Shown piece by piece: positions 5,543 through 12,346 of a stretch of 12,749 nucleotides of DNA. The translations under genes were made by a program, and so were the position numbers. Below the pieces are notes generated by a model. The model was not told the DNA's origin. It made no database searches and saw only the letters and a program-made list of their open reading frames with translations. Each line of letters opens with the position of its first letter. The first letter of the stretch is position 1. This stretch comes from CAYTYX01 sp964442325. Lineage in GTDB: Bacteria > Patescibacteriota > Saccharimonadia > Saccharimonadales > UBA10212. Location: assembly GCA_964442325.1 (NCBI GenBank), contig CAYTYX010000010.1, forward strand, positions 1 to 12,749. Direction: 5' to 3'.

Positions 5543-6034
5543 TTATTTATTACTGCTCCTAATTTTTTGCAGGCCAAGCAAGATTAATTTGCCGATGTCG
5601 TCGTATTCGATTTTTTCTAGAGCTTCGTTAACCGGCAACCAGGCGATACCATTCATCCAGTCTTCTGGCTTGATGTCGTTGGTGTCGCCTAGGGCTTCAA
5701 TTAGAAATACTTCTTGGGTTATTAGTACTAGGCTATTTTCTCGTCGGTAGCGAAAATTGATTTTGCCTAAAAAATCGCCGACGCGCATCTTTTTTAGGCC
5801 GACTTCTTCGCGCATCTCGCGCTCGGCAGTTTGACGCGGAGTTTCGCCTTCTTCTATATGGCCCTTGGGGATTGTCCAGCGGTCTTTAGAATCCTGGACC
5901 AGCAGGATTTCGATTCCGCTACTGCCCCGTCGGTAAATAATCCCGCCGGCGGTTGGTTCGCGTGATACTTCTTTAATTACCGGCGAACGGTGGACCAGCT
6001 TGCCAATGCGCTTAAACGGTTTAGGCCTTTGCAC
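5543..6034 (-). CDS. Nudix hydrolase, PKGHxE type
   Basis: Nudix hydrolases cleave nucleoside diphosphates linked to another group. This one (163 aa) has a perfect Nudix box at 58-80, GHIEEGETPRQTAEREMREE then VGL, preceded by WTIPKG. The WxxPKGHxE form resembles enzymes acting on diadenosine polyphosphates (Ap4A/Ap6A), but the substrate is a guess. The start is chosen as GTG at 6034: AAGGA lies about 8 nt upstream, and the frame further upstream merely mirrors the lysine-rich end of nusB. It overlaps nusB by 14 nt and ends 1 nt before rnc, so it is part of the rpmF-nusB-nudix-rnc operon. The tie to RNA genes suggests a role in nucleotide or RNA 5'-end metabolism, which is inference. Confidence 0.9.
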   Translation of the reverse strand: MQRPKPFKRIGKLVHRSPVIKEVSREPTAGGIIYRRGSSGIEILLVQDSKDRWTIPKGHIEEGETPRQTAEREMREEVGLKKMRVGDFLGKINFRYRRENSLVLITQEVFLIEALGDTNDIKPEDWMNGIAWLPVNEALEKIEYDDIGKLILLGLQKIRSSNK

Positions 6035-6527
6035 TTTTAACTTCCTTGGCAGGTTTTTTAGTAGTAGCCTTTTTGGCCTTTGGCGTCTTTTTACCTGCTG
6101 CGGCTTCTTTATTGCGCAGCAAAGTACCAAGTACGCCGTTAATAAACTTAGATGAATTATCGCCGCCAAAGGCTTTAGCTAGCTCGACGGCTTCGTTAAT
6201 CACTACTTTAGGCGGGGCGTCGTTGCCTATCAAAAGTTCATACGCGCCAATGCGTAAAACTATGCGGTCAATCCGGGCGATTTGTTCAATTGGCCACTGC
6301 GGCGCTGCCGGACGAATGGTATCGTCCAGCTCGGTCTGGTGTGAATCTACACCCCGAACCAGCTCATCTATAAATGCCGTGTCATCCACTGTCTCTTGGT
6401 AGCGTTTGATATTGCGAGCTAGGACTTCGTCGAGTGAAAACGTCGCGTCTTGGCACTCGCGGCGAAAATCCTGCTCGTAGAGCGTTTGCAGAGCAATTAT
6501 GCGGCCAAGGTGACGATTAGCACTCAT
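6021..6527 (-). CDS. nusB: Transcription antitermination factor NusB with basic tail
   Basis: NusB with ribosomal protein S10 binds boxA in rRNA leaders and helps antitermination of rRNA transcription. Residues 1-140 are the all-helical NusB fold: HLGRIIALQTLYEQDF at the N-terminus, ELVRGVDSHQTELDD, IDRIVLRIGAYELL, and the signature VVINEAVELAKAFGGDNSSK then FINGVLG. The C-terminus carries about 28 extra residues of Lys, Ala, Thr and Pro (KKTPKAKKATTKKPAKEVK), a basic, probably disordered tail. The start at 6527 (ATG) has only a weak AGAAG upstream; it begins 21 nt after rpmF ends. Confidence 0.94.
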   Translation of the reverse strand: MSANRHLGRIIALQTLYEQDFRRECQDATFSLDEVLARNIKRYQETVDDTAFIDELVRGVDSHQTELDDTIRPAAPQWPIEQIARIDRIVLRIGAYELLIGNDAPPKVVINEAVELAKAFGGDNSSKFINGVLGTLLRNKEAAAGKKTPKAKKATTKKPAKEVKSAKA

Positions 6528-6548
6528 TGTTAAACTTCTTTTAGTTAC

Positions 6549-6710
6549 TTACTTATTCTTGGCAAGCCTGGCGTGTTGCCGCTTACCTAGAGCAACTTTG
6601 ATTGGGCTTCTGGCATTAACTACACGAGCCAGTTTGCGAACAGTGTGGCTGCGGCGCATACCAGTCTTAGTCCGGCTGGTCTGTTTCTTGGGGGGTTGGC
6701 CTCCGGCCAT
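6549..6710 (-). CDS. rpmF: Ribosomal protein bL32, zinc-free form
   Basis: 50S ribosomal protein, 53 aa: it begins MAGGQPPKKQTSRTKTGMRR, followed by SHTVRKLARVVNARSPIKVA and a basic end. The family hallmark is the (P)KK(x)TS(x)(x)(x)(x)MRRSH stretch at the N-terminus. The zinc-binding cysteines of some bL32 proteins are absent, so this is the C-minus type. The ATG at 6710 has a strong Shine-Dalgarno (AAGGAG) 11 nt upstream and a good promoter before it. It is the first gene of the rpmF-nusB-nudix-rnc-rpsP-khpA cluster. It is short enough that automated gene calling could miss it. Confidence 0.88.
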   Translation of the reverse strand: MAGGQPPKKQTSRTKTGMRRSHTVRKLARVVNARSPIKVALGKRQHARLAKNK

Positions 6711-6758
6711 ATTTAACTAATCTCCTTTTTGGTTTTGCTTAGGTTGTCTTTAGATGTA

Positions 6759-6787
6759 ATTTTAGCGTTTTTATGGCTGAAATTCAA
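6759..6787 (-). promoter_or_regulatory. Promoter of the rpmF-nusB-nudix-rnc operon
   Basis: TTGAAT (6787-6782), 17-nt spacer, TAAAAT (6764-6759) on the minus strand. The -35 begins 2 nt after the leuS stop. The transcript would have a leader of about 40 nt with a strong Shine-Dalgarno. Confidence 0.6.
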
Positions 6788-6788
6788 G

Positions 6789-9761
6789 CTAAGCGACAAC
6801 TAGGCTAACCAGGCGGCCCGGTACATAAATGGCTTTTTTAATCTGTTTGCCTGCTAAATACTTAGCCGCGGTTTGCTTAGCGGCTTCGATTGCCTCTGCC
6901 TCGGTAATATCGGCCGCCACTTCCACTTCACCGCGAACTTTACCATTTATTTGGATAGCTATGGTCACCTTTTCTTCGATAACTAGTTTTTCGTCCCATA
7001 CTGGCCAGTGGCCTTTGTGAACGCTGTCTTTGCGCCCTAACGCTTGCCACAGTTCCTCGGCGATGTACGGCGCAAACGGCGCCACTAGCTGAACCAGACT
7101 CTCTAGACCCTGCTGCCAAACGGCTTGGCCGCTAAAGCCACTTTCGGCTTTTTGAACGTAGAAATCATTCACGCAAGCCATCATTGCGGCAATGGCAGTG
7201 TTATATTTTTGAATCTCAATATCTTTGGTAACTTTTTTGATGGTCTTATTTATAGAACGCAGCACTGCCTGATTAGGTGTGCCGTCTTTAGTTTTAGAAT
7301 CGCTAAATTCTAGCGTTAGGTTCCATAGACGGTTCAAGAAGCGATAGGCACCGGGCACGCCTTGGGGATCCCAACGCACCCATTGGTCTAGCGGCGCGGC
7401 AAACATCATATAAACACGCAGGGCATCAGCGCCGTAGCCGCTATCGATAATTTCTAGCGGGTCTATACCGTTGCCTTTGCTCTTACTAAACATCTGACCG
7501 TCGGCGGCTGTCACTTTGCCGTTGAACAAAAAGCGTTTGAAGGGCTCCGGGCTGTCTAGCAGTCCAATTTTGGTAAAGAAACGTGTCACAAACCGGGCAT
7601 AGAGCATATGGGCGGTGGCGTGATCGGCGCCGTTATAGAAATCTATCGGCATCCATTTGTTAGCGACATTGGAATCAAAGACTTTTTGGTTATTAGCAGG
7701 ATCGAGGTAGCGCAAAAAATACCAGGCGCTGTCGACGTAAGTATCCATGGTGTCAGTTTCGCGCTCGCCCTGGCCACCGCATTTTGGGCACGGCACTTTT
7801 AGCCAATCAGTCGCCCGCGCCAGGGCCGAGCGGCCATCGCCAGCTGGCTCAAAGTCCTTAAGTTCTGGCAAAACCACCGGCAGGTCTTTGTCAGGTATCA
7901 ACTGCGGACCACACTTAGGACAGTGGATGATTGGAATCGGCGCCCCCCAGTAGCGTTGCCGGCCCACACTCCAGTCGCGCATCCGATAAGTTACAGCCTC
8001 CTGGGCAACGCCTGGGCGGCCCATGAATTGATTCCAGATATACCATTGCGAATCAGGCAGCCTAAACTTATCCATCTCGGTTTTTGTCAGCCAAACCACT
8101 TCGTGATTTTTTTGTTCCAGCTCCGAAATTTCCTCGCGCTCGCCATCTGCTAACTCAAAATATAGACAGCTAAAGTGGGCAAAGCGGTTCTCGTTTTTGG
8201 GGTTATGAAAGAACTTGGCGTGGACCGTGCCCAAATCCGTTTTTAATACAGGGTTTTTGTAACCTGTCTCTTCGCGGATTTCGGCGATAGCCGCCTCTTC
8301 TGGTGTTTGGCCAGCTTCAACACCGCCGGTTATGAGTGTTTCCCAGTCAACCGTTTTCCATTTTAGGCCGATGTACTTGTCGTCTTTCCAGTGTTTTACC
8401 AAAGCCGTGATGGCCTGGCGTTCGGCAAATGGCTGATCTTGTTTAACGGCGCTTTCGCCGTCTTGCTGGATAAACACCGGCTCGTCTTGGCTAGTTTCAG
8501 CGTTTTTGGTGAATTCACGCTTAGATGGGTTTAGTGGGTTTACACCAGATAGGTCGGCCACGATTTTTTCGTGAGCTTCGCTGGTTGGCATGCCGTCATA
8601 TTTGTCAGAATTAATTAGCATCCCTTCGCCGCAATATGGCTCTGGTTCTTTGGCTGGTCGTTTTATAACTTCAGTTATTGGTAATTCGAATTTTTTGGCG
8701 AAGTCCCAGTCGCGCTCATCGTGTGCTGGCACGGCCATAATCGCGCCAGTTCCGTAGCTCATAATCACATAGTCGGCAATCCAGATTGGAATTTTCTCGT
8801 TATTGGCCGGATTGATGGCGTAGCTACCACTAAAGACACCGGTTTTTTGCTTGCCGCCTTCTTGTCTTTCGAGCTCGGATTTGCGAATGGCTTCTTTTAT
8901 ATATTTATCAACCGCTGCTTTTTGCTGCTGAGTGGCCAGCTTTTTAGTAAGCGGATGCTCAGGCGCTAACACCAAATAGGTCGCACCAAAAATGGTGTCG
9001 GGCCTGGTAGTAAAAACCTGGATTTTATCTTTTGTGCCATCAACTGCAAAATCAATCAGCGCGCCGGTAGATTTACCAATCCAGTTTCTCTGGGCCGATT
9101 TGACGCTTTCGCTCCAGTCTAGATCATCAATCGCCGCCAACAGCTCTTCGGCATAATCGGTGATTTTGAAAAACCACTGCTTGACTTCACGACGCTCGAC
9201 CAGCGGATCGTTCGGGCCATCGTGGCGCCAGCATTTACCATCGGCTGTGACTTGCTCGTCGGCTAGCACAGTATTATCGATAGAGCACCACCACTGCGGC
9301 CGGCTATCTTGATAAGCCAGACCATGCCGATACATCTCACTAAAAATCCACTGTGTCCATTTGTAATATTCGGGCTCATGGGTCGAGATTTCTTTGCTCC
9401 AGTCGTTGCTCCAACCCATCGCTTTGTACTGCTTGTGGTAGCTAGGGATAATTTTGGCCATCGAAGCTTGAGGCGATATGCCGGTTTCGATGGCGTAGTT
9501 CTCGGCCGGTAAGCCAAAGGCATCCCAACCAATCGGATGATAACTCTCGTATCCTTGCTGGCGGTAGAAGCGGGCCATCACATCGCTGATGGTGTAATTC
9601 ATAGCATGCCCTATGTGAATACCACTACCGCTTGGGTAGTTGAGCATGCTCATCGCGATATATTTAGGTCTTGTGCTTTTTAAATCGGCTTTGTAGGTCT
9701 GGTTTTTATCCCAAATATCACGCCACTTTGGCTCGATTTCCTTCGGATTATAACGCCTCAT
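6789..9761 (-). CDS. leuS: Leucyl-tRNA synthetase with inserted Nudix domain
   Basis: Charges tRNA-Leu with leucine. 990 aa against roughly 800-880 for bacterial LeuRS. Order: Rossmann catalytic domain with HIGH (49-52); CP1 editing domain (about 230-405) with TTRPDTIFGATY and SYGTGAIMAVPAHDERDW (335-352; D348 is the editing Asp); an inserted Nudix domain (about 426-580); the second half of the catalytic core from TYRMRDWSVGRQRYWG (591-606); a zinc ribbon with C614/C617 and C658/C661; the KMSKS loop as MFSKSKGNGID (757-767); an anticodon-binding helical domain; and the C-terminal domain (VTIAIQINGKVRG). In the insert the Nudix box is GGVEAGQTPEEAAIAEIREE then TGY: the catalytic Glu residues are kept, but the usual Glu before x7 is Gln and the usual Arg is Ala. 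The ATG at 9761 has no Shine-Dalgarno; an extended -10 lies 9 nt upstream. rpmF follows after 78 nt. Confidence 0.97.
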   Translation of the reverse strand: MRRYNPKEIEPKWRDIWDKNQTYKADLKSTRPKYIAMSMLNYPSGSGIHIGHAMNYTISDVMARFYRQQGYESYHPIGWDAFGLPAENYAIETGISPQASMAKIIPSYHKQYKAMGWSNDWSKEISTHEPEYYKWTQWIFSEMYRHGLAYQDSRPQWWCSIDNTVLADEQVTADGKCWRHDGPNDPLVERREVKQWFFKITDYAEELLAAIDDLDWSESVKSAQRNWIGKSTGALIDFAVDGTKDKIQVFTTRPDTIFGATYLVLAPEHPLTKKLATQQQKAAVDKYIKEAIRKSELERQEGGKQKTGVFSGSYAINPANNEKIPIWIADYVIMSYGTGAIMAVPAHDERDWDFAKKFELPITEVIKRPAKEPEPYCGEGMLINSDKYDGMPTSEAHEKIVADLSGVNPLNPSKREFTKNAETSQDEPVFIQQDGESAVKQDQPFAERQAITALVKHWKDDKYIGLKWKTVDWETLITGGVEAGQTPEEAAIAEIREETGYKNPVLKTDLGTVHAKFFHNPKNENRFAHFSCLYFELADGEREEISELEQKNHEVVWLTKTEMDKFRLPDSQWYIWNQFMGRPGVAQEAVTYRMRDWSVGRQRYWGAPIPIIHCPKCGPQLIPDKDLPVVLPELKDFEPAGDGRSALARATDWLKVPCPKCGGQGERETDTMDTYVDSAWYFLRYLDPANNQKVFDSNVANKWMPIDFYNGADHATAHMLYARFVTRFFTKIGLLDSPEPFKRFLFNGKVTAADGQMFSKSKGNGIDPLEIIDSGYGADALRVYMMFAAPLDQWVRWDPQGVPGAYRFLNRLWNLTLEFSDSKTKDGTPNQAVLRSINKTIKKVTKDIEIQKYNTAIAAMMACVNDFYVQKAESGFSGQAVWQQGLESLVQLVAPFAPYIAEELWQALGRKDSVHKGHWPVWDEKLVIEEKVTIAIQINGKVRGEVEVAADITEAEAIEAAKQTAAKYLAGKQIKKAIYVPGRLVSLVVA

Positions 9762-9770
9762 CTTATCCCA

Positions 9771-9779
9771 ATTTTAACA
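9771..9779 (-). promoter_or_regulatory. Extended -10 promoter for leuS
   Basis: TGTTAAAAT on the minus strand: TGn followed by TAAAAT (9776-9771), ending 9 nt before the leuS ATG. The predicted start leaves a leader of about 2-3 nt. It lies in the 26 nt between the peptidase gene and leuS. Confidence 0.45.
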
Positions 9780-9787
9780 GAGAATAA

Positions 9788-10378
9788 TTATTTAGGCAGA
9801 ACGACGGATGCAGCGCCGAGCGGGCTAATAGATTTATGCAGCATTTCTTCCGTGTATAAACTCTTGCCGTTATCGGCGTTAGGGTCTATGACCTTAATCT
9901 TATCGCCATCGTAACCGGCCAGAATTACCGCATGGACATCCTTGTTTTTATCAAAACCCGGCAGTACCGAGGTAATAACTGGATAGCCTCCGCGGACCAG
10001 CTCAAACACTGTTTTTCCTACTACTTTTTGGCTGAAGAATCGCCATTCTTTGCGGCTCGAGTAATAACCTGCCCGTTTCATACGTCGGCGAGCCAAAAAC
10101 CCCGGCCGGCCTTTTTGTAACAGTTGCCAAGAGATTATGTTCATACCGTACTCGGCTCGCAATTTTGTGCTTACTTTTGCTCTAAACCAGCCCATTTTGC
10201 TACTAAAATCATGCTGCCAATCAAGGCTAGTCACAAAATCCAATAGACTGGTCGAGTCGTCGATGTAGCCACGGGCTTTAGCTAAGATATAAAAACAGGT
10301 GGGCAAGCACGCTCGGCGGGCTTTAGCTACACCGAGAGCTGGGATTAACTCCTGTTGTTTGATTGGTTCGAGTTTCAT
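9788..10378 (-). CDS. C39-like papain-fold cysteine peptidase
   Basis: A 196 aa protein with the layout of the peptidase C39-like group. Catalytic Cys24 sits in RRACLPTCFYIL, matching the usual CGPTS position. The active-site His149 is in DVHAVILAGYDGDKIKVIDP, and the Asp at D165 is in the DP motif just after it. The stretch before the His (RGGYPVITSVLPGF) is the typical strand. There is no signal peptide or membrane segment, so it probably acts inside the cell. It starts 7 nt after the Mur ligase stop with no Shine-Dalgarno, so translation is likely coupled. Family C39 members cleave leader peptides of exported peptides, but many C39-like proteins have unknown substrates. Fold call fairly sure, function unknown. 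Confidence 0.72.
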   Translation of the reverse strand: MKLEPIKQQELIPALGVAKARRACLPTCFYILAKARGYIDDSTSLLDFVTSLDWQHDFSSKMGWFRAKVSTKLRAEYGMNIISWQLLQKGRPGFLARRRMKRAGYYSSRKEWRFFSQKVVGKTVFELVRGGYPVITSVLPGFDKNKDVHAVILAGYDGDKIKVIDPNADNGKSLYTEEMLHKSISPLGAASVVLPK

Positions 10379-10385
10379 ATTATTT

Positions 10386-11579
10386 TTAAGTGGCGGATTG
10401 TTTGCGTTTAGTTTTAAGCCACTTCTTGCCTTGGCGGACTAGTTTAGTTTGGTCATTTTTACTGCGCAACAAAACTTTAACAGCCTCCTCTGCAAAGACA
10501 CCATTTTGCGAACCCTTAGCCAAAACCAATGCGCCTTTTTTAAGTTTAGTTTTGACAAACTGCCCGGCCTCGACTGGATTAGTAAAGCTCACAACCTCGC
10601 AGCCTCTAGCCTTAGCTTCTTGAGCTAAGAATCTGTTGGCGTCAGCGCCGATTGTCACTACAAGATCTATTTGCTTTGGGTCGCAGAGTTGGCCAATCTC
10701 GCGGTGGGCGTCGGGGCTACGTAAACCAAGCTCATTCATACTGCCCAAAATCGCAATCTTTTGCGGCGCATCTTCGGCATACAAGATATCGAGCGCCATT
10801 ACCATCGAGCGCGGACTGGCATTGTAGGTATCGTCTATAATAGTCGAGCCGTTTACGCCTTCGAGCCTCCGAGCCCGCCCATTAACCGGCTTGATGTTGG
10901 GAACGCCGTGCTTGATTTGTTTTTCGGTTACACCTAGACGCCGAGCGATTTTAACAGCTACAGCCACAGAAAATAACTGCGGCAATGGTAATTGACTACG
11001 CACGTAGCCGGCCGCGTCTTCGCTCGAGTAAAACTCAATCGGGATTTTTATATTTTTTAGGTATTTAGAATCGCAAAGCTCTTTATTAACCAATAGCTCC
11101 CGCGAAAACTCAGCCAGAGATGTTTCTTCTTTGGCTACAGCGTCAAGGCTATCGAAAAACTCCATATGTTCGGGAGCTATTGCCGTCAAAATACCGATGT
11201 CGGCTTGGAGGTACGAATTTAAGTCTTTGATTTGGCCTGGGCCGTCGGTGCCTACCTCGACCACTACAACGTCCCACGGGTATTTATTGAGCAGTTGTTT
11301 TTCGTTCTTAAAAAAGATTGCCAGCCAGGCAATTGGATTAAACGGGTTGGGCATCAAGTGGCCGAAAAAAACCAGCGGCACACTAACTAGGTGGTTGTAG
11401 TTACCCTCCTGATAACGAACCCGGTATTTTTGAGATAGGATAGAAGCTACCGCGAACTTAGTGCTGGTTTTGCCAACACTACCGGCAATGGCTATTACTA
11501 TAAAGTTGCCTTTTTTATACAGTCGTCGGACCTGCCAGCCCAATATGGCGGCGATAAGTTTAATGGCCCGGTTTTTCAT
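10386..11579 (-). CDS. Mur ligase family protein, MurF-like, lacking the N-terminal UDP-binding domain
   Basis: ATP-dependent amide ligase of the Mur family, 397 aa. The ATPase core has the P-loop IAIAGSVGKTSTK (29-41), VVEVGTDGPGQIK (107-118), APEHMEFF with H138, and K150 at the position of the carbamylated lysine (VAKEE). The link to the C-terminal domain has DDTYNASPRSM (249-259), a MurF hallmark, then ILGSMNELG, SPDAHREIG and LAKGSQNG. MurF normally has about 80 residues before the P-loop that bind the UDP-MurNAc peptide. Here only about 30 are present, and they look like a membrane-associated helix (IKLIAAILGWQVRRLYKKG). It may still add D-Ala-D-Ala to the peptidoglycan precursor, or may act on another substrate. 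Similar short forms are common in CPR genomes, as far as I recall. The C39-like peptidase gene follows 7 nt later. Confidence 0.85.
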   Translation of the reverse strand: MKNRAIKLIAAILGWQVRRLYKKGNFIVIAIAGSVGKTSTKFAVASILSQKYRVRYQEGNYNHLVSVPLVFFGHLMPNPFNPIAWLAIFFKNEKQLLNKYPWDVVVVEVGTDGPGQIKDLNSYLQADIGILTAIAPEHMEFFDSLDAVAKEETSLAEFSRELLVNKELCDSKYLKNIKIPIEFYSSEDAAGYVRSQLPLPQLFSVAVAVKIARRLGVTEKQIKHGVPNIKPVNGRARRLEGVNGSTIIDDTYNASPRSMVMALDILYAEDAPQKIAILGSMNELGLRSPDAHREIGQLCDPKQIDLVVTIGADANRFLAQEAKARGCEVVSFTNPVEAGQFVKTKLKKGALVLAKGSQNGVFAEEAVKVLLRSKNDQTKLVRQGKKWLKTKRKQSAT

Positions 11580-11586
11580 CAGTCTA

Positions 11587-11592
11587 AGTATA
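11587..11592 (-). promoter_or_regulatory. -10 box (TATACT) for the Mur ligase gene
   Basis: TATACT on the minus strand ends 7 nt before the ATG at 11579, which predicts a start on the first codon. It lies in the short gap after tRNA-Ala(CGC). No clear -35 is visible. Confidence 0.4.
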
Positions 11593-11609
11593 ACTTAAGT
11601 CGGATAATG

Positions 11610-11685
11610 TGGTGGAGCTGAGGAGACTTGAACTCCTTACCTCGGCAATGCGAATGCCGCGCTCTACCAGGTGAGCTACAGCCCC
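11610..11685 (-). tRNA. tRNA-Ala, anticodon CGC
   Basis: Cloverleaf: acceptor GGGGCTG/CAGCTCC, D-arm GCTC/GAGC, anticodon arm CGGCA-TTCGCAT-TGCCG (anticodon CGC, codon GCG), T-arm AGGAG-TTCAAGT-CTCCT, discriminator A and encoded CCA (11612-11610). The acceptor has the G3:U70 pair that alanyl-tRNA synthetase recognises. Only 1 nt separates it from tRNA-Val. Confidence 0.96.
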
Positions 11686-11686
11686 T

Positions 11687-11763
11687 TGGTGGGTGATGAG
11701 GGACTCGAACCCCCGACATCCTCGGTGTAAACGAGGCGCTCTAGCCAACTGAGCTAATCACCC
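11687..11763 (-). tRNA. tRNA-Val, anticodon UAC
   Basis: Acceptor GGGTGAT/ATCACCC, anticodon arm CCTCG-TTTACAC-CGAGG (anticodon TAC, reads GUA and by wobble others), T-arm with GGTTCGAGT loop region, discriminator A, encoded CCA (11689-11687). Middle gene of a three-tRNA cluster. Confidence 0.96.
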
Positions 11764-11767
11764 GATT

Positions 11768-11844
11768 TGGTGGAGCATAAGGGATTCGAACCCTTGACCT
11801 CTTCCATGCCATGGAAGCGCGCTAGCCAACTGCGCTAATGCCCC
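11768..11844 (-). tRNA. tRNA-Ala, anticodon GGC
   Basis: Acceptor GGGGCAT/ATGCTCC with the G3:U70 identity pair, D-arm GCGC/GCGC, anticodon arm CTTCC-ATGGCAT-GGAAG (anticodon GGC, reads GCC and GCU), T-loop TTCGAAT, discriminator A, encoded CCA (11770-11768). First gene of the cluster, 4 nt ahead of tRNA-Val. Confidence 0.96.
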
Positions 11845-11856
11845 GCTAACTGATGT

Positions 11857-11865
11857 ATTCTAGCA
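11857..11865 (-). promoter_or_regulatory. Extended -10 promoter of the tRNA cluster
   Basis: TGCTAGAAT on the minus strand: TGn plus TAGAAT (11862-11857), 12 nt before the first tRNA base. This spacing would leave a 5' leader of about 5 nt for RNase P to remove. It lies in the 44 nt after the stop of the upstream gene. Confidence 0.5.
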
Positions 11866-11888
11866 AATTACAGGTGTTAATAAAAGGT

Positions 11889-12338
11889 TTAGCTCTGGAG
11901 CTTGTGGTGAATATAAAAAGCGATTGGCGTTAGGCCCTTGCGGACCATGCCGTGCAAATTTGGTACGCGCTCGGTGTCGGAATTGCTCATTGCCGAGTCG
12001 TCATCCAAATAAAATCCTAGGTGTTCATGGCCAGAATCATCAGCCGGCCAGTGAATAACCGAGCCGGGTACCGGCTGGTCTGTTTTAACCCAGCCACTCT
12101 CCTGCAAATCTTGAAGTACAGATGAGACTTCAGCATGCGGACGCTTGATAAGCATATGCAACGTTAATATTCCAGAAACCACATAACCGCAGGCTAATCG
12201 GCCATCTTCTTGGGCATCAAACTCTGTACCGTCTGCACGTTTAACAAAACTGTGCTGAAACAGTTTATTGCCGACTGCTAAGTGTATCGTCGAAACAAGG
12301 TTTCTCTGGACAAGATAGGTTAATGTTGGGTCAGACAT
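11889..12338 (-). CDS. Papain-fold protein, NlpC/P60- or CHAP-like, function unknown
   Basis: A 149 aa protein with features of the NlpC/P60/CHAP superfamily: a cysteine at the start of a helix (LACGYVVSGILTLHML, C50), then VPGSVIHWP (90-98) matching the GDVVFW strand, then a His strand HEHLGFYLDDDSAMSNSD (104-121) with H106 as the likely active-site His. The residue before the Cys is Ala, not the usual Asp, so activity is uncertain. There is no signal peptide. The ATG at 12338 is chosen; an in-frame GTG at 12362 would lie inside the predicted leader structure. No Shine-Dalgarno precedes the ATG directly; the nearest AGGAGG is about 98 nt upstream, across a foldable leader. The gene follows ligA, and its product could be a cell-wall or peptide amidase. 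Fold assignment is moderate, function open. Confidence 0.6.
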   Translation of the reverse strand: MSDPTLTYLVQRNLVSTIHLAVGNKLFQHSFVKRADGTEFDAQEDGRLACGYVVSGILTLHMLIKRPHAEVSSVLQDLQESGWVKTDQPVPGSVIHWPADDSGHEHLGFYLDDDSAMSNSDTERVPNLHGMVRKGLTPIAFYIHHKLQS

Positions 12339-12346
12339 AAATTGGT

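Noticed and set aside
5542..5577. Upstream TTG start for rnc
   Set aside because: It would overlap the nudix gene without need; the ATG at 5541 gives a normal RNase III N-terminus.
6035..6169. Longer nudix protein starting upstream inside nusB
   Set aside because: The extra N-terminus is the frame-shifted image of the lysine-rich nusB end; the GTG at 6034 has a good Shine-Dalgarno.
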